From positions 1 to 7,152 of the forward strand of contig JACCXQ010000015.1 of the NCBI GenBank assembly GCA_013696945.1: a stretch of 7,152 nt of DNA. Reading direction: 5' to 3'. The notes beneath the pieces are model-generated. The model saw only the letters and a list, made by a program, of their open reading frames with translations. It was not told the DNA's origin and did not search any database. The translations under genes and the position numbers were made by a program. Positions within the stretch are counted from its first letter, which is position 1. Each line of letters opens with the position of its first letter. The stretch comes from Chloroflexota bacterium (GTDB taxonomy: Bacteria > Chloroflexota > Limnocylindria > Limnocylindrales > CSP1-4). Below, in pieces: positions 1-4,525 of this stretch.

Positions 1-11
1 GGCTGGGTCGG

Positions 12-66
12 TCGCACATGCGAGCCCCGTTCAACACTCGGTGGCCAGCAGGTAAGGTTGGCCAGC
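12..66. repeat. Short repeats in the non-coding leader region
   Basis: Positions 1-138 hold no gene I can support. Two small structures are visible. TCGCA (12-16) and TGCGA (19-23) form a perfect inverted repeat around two bases. TGGCCAGC occurs twice in direct orientation, at 42-49 and 59-66, a 17-base period. There is also an 8-base palindrome, ACGATCGT, at 81-88. Any of these could be operator half-sites for the hutH promoter downstream or for a divergent gene off the left edge, but repeats this short arise by chance in GC-rich DNA. The reading frame of hutH stays open to the left edge, which is unremarkable at this base composition. Confidence 0.25.
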
Positions 67-138
67 TCCGACCGGCCTCGACGATCGTGCCACCAATGGC
101 CCGCTGACCTGGACGAACGGCCGACGACCGCACCCCGC

Positions 139-150
139 TATCCTCGCGCG
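139..150 (+). promoter_or_regulatory. Leaderless-type promoter of hutH (-10 TATCCT)
   Basis: TATCCT at 139-144 fits the TANNNT -10 consensus and stands out as AT-rich within very GC-rich flanks. It ends six bases before the GTG at 151, so transcription would begin at or next to the start codon. No purine-rich Shine-Dalgarno sequence lies upstream of that GTG, which agrees with a leaderless mRNA. This geometry is established for many genes of Actinobacteria and Deinococcus; its use here is inferred. I see no convincing -35 box at the expected distance. The same arrangement recurs at 2502-2513. Confidence 0.55.
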
Positions 151-1710
151 GTGCCTGAGCCCCTGTCGCTGACCGGCCATGACCTGACGCCTGAAGGTGT
201 GGAGTCGGTCGCCCGACACGGCGCCATGGCGACCTTGGCTCCCGATGCGCGCGAGCGGATGGCCGCCAGCCGCGCCACCATCGAGCGGCTCGTGGAGCGA
301 GCCGAGGCCGTTTACGGCGTCACGACCGGGTTCGGGGATCTGGCAACGAAGCGCATCGATCCCGCCGATGCTCGGCGCCTCCAGGAGAACCTCCTCGTCA
401 GCCACGCGGTCGGCGTCGGACCCGCCCACGATCGAGAGACCGTCCGCGCGATGCTCCTGCTGCGCGCCAACACGCTGGCTCGCGGCCAGAGTGGCTGCCG
501 GCCCGAGCTGGTCGAGCGGCTGCTCGACTTCCTTCGCGTCGGCATCCACCCGCGAGTCCCCGAACAGGGCTCGGTGGGTGCGTCGGGCGATCTCGCGCCA
601 TTGGCGCATCTGGCGCTCCCTCTCATCGGGCGCGGCCAGGCGGAGATGGATGACGAGTGGATCACCGCCGCTGCGGCCCTGGCCCGCGCCGGCCTCACGC
701 AACTCTCACTCGAGGCCAAGGAGGGTCTCGCGCTGCTCAACGGCACGCAACAGATGACGGCCATCGGCGCGATGGCGCTCGTCGACGCCGAGCGGCTGGC
801 AGGCACTGCCAGTGTCGCGGCCGCGCTCAGCACAGAGGCGCTGCTCGGGACGGATGTCGCGTTCGCGGCGGCATACCACGCCGCTCGGCCACATCCCGGG
901 CAGGCACGGACCGCCGCCGAGCTGCGCCACCTGCTCCGTGGCTCGGGGCTTCAGCGCTCCCACCACGATCAGGAACACAAGGTCCAGGACCCTTACTCGG
1001 TGCGGTGCGCGCCGCAGGTCCACGGCGCCTCCCGCGACGCCCTCGCGTATGCCCGTCGCGTGCTGGAGATCGAGATCAACAGCGCCACTGACAACCCACT
1101 CGTCTTCCCCGAAGGCTCGGACGCCGATCCCGACGCGCTGGCCACGGGGCACGGACGGGTCATCAGCGGCGGGAACTTCCACGGGCAGCCAGTCGCGCTG
1201 GCGATGGACTTCGCGAAGCTCGCCATCGCCGAGCTCGGTTCGATCAGCGAGCGCCGCATCGCGTTGCTCATCGACGGCCGGATGTCCGGACTGCCCGCCT
1301 TCCTCGTCGCTGACGCGGGGCTCAACAGCGGGCTGATGCTCCTGCAGTACGCTGCAGCTGCGCTCGTTTCCGAGAACAAGGTGCTGGTCCATCCGGCGTC
1401 GGCCGACTCCATCCCCACCAGCGCGAATCAGGAGGACCACGTGTCGATGGGCTCGATCGCCGCCCGACACGCCAGGGACGTGCTTCGCAACGTGGAGCGG
1501 GTGCTCGCGCTCGAGCTGCTGTGCGCCGCCCAGGGACTCGACTTCCGCGTGACAGACGGGCTGGTAGCGGGCGAGGGCGTCGCGGAGGCCCATCGCCGCA
1601 TCCGCGCACGTGTCCCGCACCTCGACACGGATCGCGACCCCGGCCCGGACATCGACGCGGCACTCGAGCTCGTGCGCACCGGCGCACTCCTCGACCTGCT
1701 CCCGGCGTAG
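151..1710 (+). CDS. hutH: Histidine ammonia-lyase (histidase)
   Basis: Cytoplasmic enzyme that removes ammonia from L-histidine to give trans-urocanate, the first step of histidine degradation. The product is 519 residues from GTG 151, close to the family's usual 500-510. The Ala144-Ser145-Gly146 triad, in the context GSVGASGDLAPL, cyclises into the MIO electrophile. Other active-site positions match the Pseudomonas putida enzyme with an offset of two: Tyr55 (YGVTTGFG), His85 (SHAVGVG), Asn197 (LLNGTQQ), Tyr282 and Arg285 (QDPYSVRC). Phe343 (GGNFHGQP) and Glu428 (NQEDHVSMG) follow an insertion of about a dozen residues (roughly 313-336, GSDADPDAL region). The Ser-His pair and the Glu favour histidase over phenylalanine or tyrosine ammonia-lyase. 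GTG 151 is chosen because family N-termini begin about here and a -10 box sits six bases upstream; TTG 58 would add 31 unconserved residues. No hutU, hutI or hutG is in the window, so the rest of the pathway must be encoded elsewhere. Confidence 0.96.
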   Translation: MPEPLSLTGHDLTPEGVESVARHGAMATLAPDARERMAASRATIERLVERAEAVYGVTTGFGDLATKRIDPADARRLQENLLVSHAVGVGPAHDRETVRAMLLLRANTLARGQSGCRPELVERLLDFLRVGIHPRVPEQGSVGASGDLAPLAHLALPLIGRGQAEMDDEWITAAAALARAGLTQLSLEAKEGLALLNGTQQMTAIGAMALVDAERLAGTASVAAALSTEALLGTDVAFAAAYHAARPHPGQARTAAELRHLLRGSGLQRSHHDQEHKVQDPYSVRCAPQVHGASRDALAYARRVLEIEINSATDNPLVFPEGSDADPDALATGHGRVISGGNFHGQPVALAMDFAKLAIAELGSISERRIALLIDGRMSGLPAFLVADAGLNSGLMLLQYAAAALVSENKVLVHPASADSIPTSANQEDHVSMGSIAARHARDVLRNVERVLALELLCAAQGLDFRVTDGLVAGEGVAEAHRRIRARVPHLDTDRDPGPDIDAALELVRTGALLDLLPA

Positions 1711-1717
1711 GGAGGGG
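1711..1717 (+). promoter_or_regulatory. Strong Shine-Dalgarno sequence for the anchored exported protein
   Basis: GGAGGGG begins at the first base after the hutH stop and lies eight bases before the GTG at 1726. It decides the GTG start and, with the 15-base gap, suggests co-transcription with hutH. It also shows that this organism uses Shine-Dalgarno initiation for internal genes, in contrast to the two genes that appear leaderless. Confidence 0.7.
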
Positions 1718-1725
1718 ATCGGGGG

Positions 1726-2499
1726 GTGCGCAGGGGTCTCGTCCTCGGAGCGGTCGTCGCGGCCTTGATCGCTGGCATCCTGCTGGCCACGGGAGCCCTC
1801 CGCGGGCCGGGACCGACCGCGTCGGGCCTCCCATCGCCGACCCGGTCGGCCGTCCGGACGCCCTCGCCCACTCCTCGCCCGACCCCGACACCGACACCTC
1901 GTCCGACGCCCTCGCCGACGCCGTCACCCACTCCAGCACCGACCGCGACGACCTTCGTCAGCACCGATGGCTACACCATCACGCTGCCGCCGCAGTGGGC
2001 GGCGCTGGCAGTCGATCCCGAAGACGTCGGCCCGCTTCTGGACCTGCTGGGGACCCAACAACCGGAGGTCGCCGACCTGGTCCGGACATACCTCGACCTG
2101 TCCGGCGCACGGATCAGCATGATCGCGCTGGATAACGACCCGGAACATGCGGGCCCAGGCATCCCGCCCAACGCGAACATCCTGGTCCAGTCGAGCCTGG
2201 GGCTGCCGCTCGACTTCGTGGCAGCGGGCGTGGCCGAGGTGATCGGCCGGCTCCCGGGTGTCACCACGGACGTGACGCGGGAGCGTGTGTCCCTCCCCGC
2301 CGGTGACGCGATCCGGATGACATTCGAGGTCTCGACCGAGGGCGGCACGGGTCCGACCGGCGCGCTCGTCAGCTACCTCATCGTCCGGGACGGCGATGCT
2401 TATGTCGTCACCTTCGTCACGCTCAAGGAGCAGCTCGGGCGAGATGGCCCCGTCTTCGACGAGATGATCCGAAGTCTCTGCTTCGGAACGTGTCCGTGA
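1726..2499 (+). CDS. Membrane-anchored exported protein with Pro-Thr stalk and PsbP/Mog1-like domain
   Basis: Hypothetical extracytoplasmic protein of 257 residues. Residues 1-3 are basic (MRR) and about 4-25 form a hydrophobic segment ([20 protein letters not shown]). There is no lipobox cysteine, so this is an uncleaved anchor or a signal peptide rather than a lipoprotein signal. Residues about 37-76 are a Pro-Thr/Ser stalk, typical of extended, possibly glycosylated, surface linkers. The rest is a compact domain starting with [10 protein letters not shown], a motif seen at the start of small PsbP/Mog1-fold (DUF1795 or LpqN-like) domains; that assignment rests on pattern only. Cys252 and Cys256 near the C-terminus (LCFGTCP) could form a disulfide outside the cell. 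The gene follows hutH by 15 bases behind a strong Shine-Dalgarno sequence. No enzymatic motif is visible, so its role and any link to histidine use are unknown. Confidence 0.85.
   Translation: MRRGLVLGAVVAALIAGILLATGALRGPGPTASGLPSPTRSAVRTPSPTPRPTPTPTPRPTPSPTPSPTPAPTATTFVSTDGYTITLPPQWAALAVDPEDVGPLLDLLGTQQPEVADLVRTYLDLSGARISMIALDNDPEHAGPGIPPNANILVQSSLGLPLDFVAAGVAEVIGRLPGVTTDVTRERVSLPAGDAIRMTFEVSTEGGTGPTGALVSYLIVRDGDAYVVTFVTLKEQLGRDGPVFDEMIRSLCFGTCP
1858..1953 (+). repeat. Low-complexity repeat encoding the Pro-Thr stalk
   Basis: Irregular repeats of CCGAC(G/A)CC-type hexamers encode alternating Pro-Thr, Pro-Ser and Pro-Arg dipeptides, such as [20 protein letters not shown]. The array spans residues 45-76 of the anchored protein. 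Such tracts commonly change length between strains by slippage; here the reading frame is intact. Confidence 0.75.
2468..2487 (+). other. Short stem-loop at the end of the anchored-protein gene
   Basis: TCCGAAG (2468-2474) pairs perfectly with CTTCGGA (2481-2487) around a six-base loop, TCTCTG. It lies inside the coding sequence, ten bases before the stop codon begins, and about fifteen bases upstream of the next -10 box. No T-run follows, so it is not a canonical intrinsic terminator. It might still slow polymerase or protect the 3' end of the hutH transcript, or it may be chance. Confidence 0.35.
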
Positions 2500-2501
2500 C
2501 G

Positions 2502-2513
2502 TAGATTCCATCG
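2502..2513 (+). promoter_or_regulatory. Leaderless-type promoter of the polysaccharide operon (-10 TAGATT)
   Basis: TAGATT at 2502-2507 matches TANNNT and is followed by six bases and then the GTG at 2514. No Shine-Dalgarno sequence precedes that GTG. The spacing equals that in front of hutH. It starts two bases after the stop codon of the preceding gene, so the intergenic gap of 14 bases is almost exactly filled by the promoter core. A -35 box is not recognisable. Confidence 0.55.
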
Positions 2514-3281
2514 GTGGAAGAGCCGCGCTTCCTCGATGTGCGTGATGTCGCCACCTTCGGCCGCATCCCGCCGTGTGCGGACCCCCGCTTCGACCATCGG
2601 ACGTGCGATTACTGGGAGGACGCGGACGGCGGGTCAAAGGCCGCGCGTCCCTCCTGGCTCTCCGCGGCGCCCGCTGCTCCACCGACGCGCCCCCGGCCCG
2701 CCCTCGCGGACAACCCGTTCGCGCCAGCCCCGAAGCCGGTCGTCGAAGATCCGTTCGCCGCACTCGCCGGCGATGACGATGGCGATGATGGCCCGCTCGG
2801 CACTTTCGCCGAGAACCCCTTCGCGCCGACCTCGACCCGCGAGCGGCCACTCCGCGTTGGTGTCCCGCGCAAGCTCGCGTTGCTCGACCGGGGCCGCGGC
2901 GTCTTCGGCAGCTACGCCAAGGTCCTCCTCGTCGACGACGAGGCGGTCGCTTATGCCCAGTTCGGTCCGCTCTCTGCATATCCCCGCGCGATCCGCCTGC
3001 GCGAGCTCTATGCGCAGCTACCCGATTCACCCCTGCCCGCGGTCATCACCTGCATCTCCACGACCACCGAGGCGCGCCGACGGGGCCACGCGCGGCGGCT
3101 CGTGGAGCATGTTTGTGATGACCTGGCCGAACGCGGCTTCGCAGCCGTGGAGGCCTATCCCGACCTGACCCGCGAAGAGGACGAGACGAGCGCGGGTCGG
3201 CCGATCTTCTGGCACGCGTGCGGCTTCGCCACGGCGGTCGATGACGAGCGGTTCCCGGTGATGCGCCGGGAGCTGGCGTGA
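2514..3281 (+). CDS. GNAT-family N-acetyltransferase with disordered NPF-repeat linker
   Basis: Predicted acyl-CoA-dependent transferase of 255 residues; substrate unknown. Residues 117-255 carry the GNAT-like core. KVLLVDDEAVAYAQFGPL (136-153) matches the central strands. ARRRGHARRL (187-196) is the R-x-x-G-x-A type pyrophosphate-binding loop for acetyl-CoA, preceded by the strand AVITCIST. FWHACGF (232-238) is the usual C-terminal signature. The N-terminus (1-50) has Cys21, His28 and Cys31 followed by Tyr-Trp-Glu, resembling the C-x-x-C-x-(F/Y)-W-E head of some actinobacterial and Chloroflexota GNAT proteins; metal binding is possible but only three ligands are obvious. Residues 51-116 are Pro/Ala- and Asp-rich, with NPFAP at 67-71 and 101-105 and DPFA at 79-82, probably disordered. 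GTG 2514 is chosen from the -10 box six bases upstream. It overlaps the next gene by four bases, which suggests, but does not prove, a role in glycan modification. Confidence 0.85.
   Translation: MEEPRFLDVRDVATFGRIPPCADPRFDHRTCDYWEDADGGSKAARPSWLSAAPAAPPTRPRPALADNPFAPAPKPVVEDPFAALAGDDDGDDGPLGTFAENPFAPTSTRERPLRVGVPRKLALLDRGRGVFGSYAKVLLVDDEAVAYAQFGPLSAYPRAIRLRELYAQLPDSPLPAVITCISTTTEARRRGHARRLVEHVCDDLAERGFAAVEAYPDLTREEDETSAGRPIFWHACGFATAVDDERFPVMRRELA
3268..3272 (+). promoter_or_regulatory. Shine-Dalgarno sequence for the first glycosyltransferase
   Basis: GGGAG lies five bases before the GTG at 3278, inside the end of the GNAT gene. It supports GTG 3278, which overlaps the TGA stop as GTGA, over the in-frame ATG at 3317, which has no purine-rich sequence in front of it. 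Confidence 0.5.
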
Positions 3282-4510
3282 GAACCCATTGGCCGCGATC
3301 CGTCGTTCCCCTCCCCATGACCGACCAGGGGCGCGTCGGGGTCGCGGGTCGCCGTGTCACGATCGTGCACGACTACCTGACCGAGACAGGTGGCGCGGAG
3401 CGCGTCGTGGCCGCACTCCTGGGGCTCTTTCCCCAGGCACCGCTGCACGCGTCGGCATTCGAGCCGTCTGTCATGGATCCGATCTTCGCCGAGCGCGGCG
3501 TCCGCACCAGCTTCCTTGGCCGCGTCGCTGCCGACAAGCAGCGCGCGAAGCAGTTGTTCCCACTCTTCCCGCTCGGCTTCCGGTCGATGCGCCTCGATCC
3601 GACCGACATCGTCCTGTCGAGCTCGTCGGGGTTCGCACACCACGTGCGCCCGCCGCGCGGCGCGCTCCACGTCTGCTACTGCTACACGCCGCCGCGGTTC
3701 CTGTGGCAGCCACGCGAGTACTTCCGCGGCAAGGAGCACCTTCGCCGTTCGCTCTGGCCGGCCCTCGCAACGTTGCGGGGGCTGGACGCGCAGGCCGCCC
3801 GGCGTGTCGATGCGTACGTGGCGATCTCTCGTCACACGGCTGACCGGATCGCGTCTGTCTACGGTCGCGACGCCGCGGTCATCCACCCGCCGGTGGCCGT
3901 GTCGCGGTTCCGTCCGTCAGCCGAACGGTCGGGCCACTTCCTCGTCGTCGCGCGGCTCGTGGCGTACAAGCGCGTCGACCTGGCGGTGGCGGCAGCCACT
4001 CGGGCTGGGCTGCCACTCGATGTGATCGGCGAAGGTCCTGAACGTCGTTCACTGGAGCGTCTGGCCGGACCGACCGTCCGCTTCCTCGGCCGGCTCACCG
4101 ACGAGCGGGTCCGCCATCTGATGGCGCGCTGCACGGCTCTCCTCGTGCCCGGGACCGAGGATTTCGGCATGACCCCTGTCGAGGCGCAGGCGAGCGGCCG
4201 TCCGCCCATCTGTTTCGCCGCGGGCGGTGCCCTGGAGACCGTGGAGGACGGCGTCACAGGCTTTCTCGTCCGGGACGCCACGCCCGATGCGTTCGCGGCC
4301 GCGATGCGTCGCGCGATGGTCGCCGACCTCCAGCCGGGGCGCCTTGTGAATGCGGCGCAGCGCTTCGACGAATCGATCTTCCGGGCGCGCCTGGGTGCGC
4401 ATCTCGAGACGCTCCTGGAGCGCCGGCCCGTGCGCGGGTCCCTGTCCGACCTTGCGGCGGCCATCACGGCGAGCGCCGCGGTGCCGGCCGAGACACCGGC
4501 CGAGCCATGA
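3278..4510 (+). CDS. GT4-family glycosyltransferase, WbaZ-like (GT-B fold)
   Basis: Cytoplasmic or membrane-associated retaining sugar transferase of 410 residues, probably adding a hexose such as mannose from a nucleotide sugar to a lipid-linked repeat unit. Residues 27-45 (VTIVHDYLTETGGAERVV) form the N-terminal Rossmann start with the glycine-rich acceptor loop. CYCYTPPRFLW (133-143) is a signature of the WbaZ/mannosyltransferase group within GT4. VAISRHTADRI (181-191) leads to the inter-domain region. The C-terminal domain carries VARLVAYKRVDLAV with Lys231 for the donor phosphate, GEGPER (251-256), and the EX7E motif at Glu294 to Glu302 (EDFGMTPVE). The length is somewhat above the usual 360-390, due to about 25 extra N-terminal residues and an Ala/Pro-rich tail (391-410). 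If ATG 3317 is the true start, the protein is 397 residues. It overlaps the GNAT gene by four bases and lies seven bases before the membrane polymerase gene. Confidence 0.93.
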   Translation: MRTHWPRSVVPLPMTDQGRVGVAGRRVTIVHDYLTETGGAERVVAALLGLFPQAPLHASAFEPSVMDPIFAERGVRTSFLGRVAADKQRAKQLFPLFPLGFRSMRLDPTDIVLSSSSGFAHHVRPPRGALHVCYCYTPPRFLWQPREYFRGKEHLRRSLWPALATLRGLDAQAARRVDAYVAISRHTADRIASVYGRDAAVIHPPVAVSRFRPSAERSGHFLVVARLVAYKRVDLAVAAATRAGLPLDVIGEGPERRSLERLAGPTVRFLGRLTDERVRHLMARCTALLVPGTEDFGMTPVEAQASGRPPICFAAGGALETVEDGVTGFLVRDATPDAFAAAMRRAMVADLQPGRLVNAAQRFDESIFRARLGAHLETLLERRPVRGSLSDLAAAITASAAVPAETPAEP

Positions 4511-4525
4511 GCCGGCCGTGAGCCG
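4504..4525 (+). repeat. Tandem 11-base duplication spanning a stop/start junction
   Basis: GCCATGAGCCG (4504-4514) is followed directly by GCCGTGAGCCG (4515-4525), with one mismatch in eleven. The first copy holds the glycosyltransferase stop (TGA 4508-4510) overlapping an ATG at 4507. That ATG opens a four-codon frame, MSRP, ending at TGA 4519-4521, which in turn overlaps the GTG start at 4518. CCGGCCG also occurs at 4484, 4496 and 4512, so the whole stretch is rich in short repeats. Confidence 0.6.

Noticed and set aside
1..55. Tail of an upstream gene ending with TAA at 53-55
   Set aside because: Frame 2 is open from the left edge to that stop, but about 17 codons give no recognisable sequence, so a gene end cannot be supported.
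1..60. Possible tRNA-like fragment around CCCCGTTCAACA
   Set aside because: No cloverleaf arms can be drawn around it and there is no matching acceptor stem, so it is not a tRNA.
58..150. N-terminal extension of hutH from TTG 58
   Set aside because: The 31 added residues are Arg/Pro-rich and unlike any histidase start. The -10 box and family length favour GTG 151.
706..1620. Long minus-strand open frame of about 304 residues opposite hutH
   Set aside because: It lies wholly inside a histidase gene with all active-site motifs. Its product is a low-complexity Arg/Gly/Ala/His-rich string with no domain pattern, as expected opposite a GC-rich gene.
1924..3030. Minus-strand open frame of about 368 residues crossing two genes
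   Set aside because: It spans the boundary between the anchored protein and the GNAT gene and covers both the stop and the promoter there. Its product is Arg-rich and without motifs.
4350..4517. Extended start of the Wzy/WaaL-type protein from ATG 4350
   Set aside because: This would overlap the glycosyltransferase gene by more than 150 bases and add an Arg/Pro/Ser-rich stretch with no family counterpart; GTG 4518 fits the junction.
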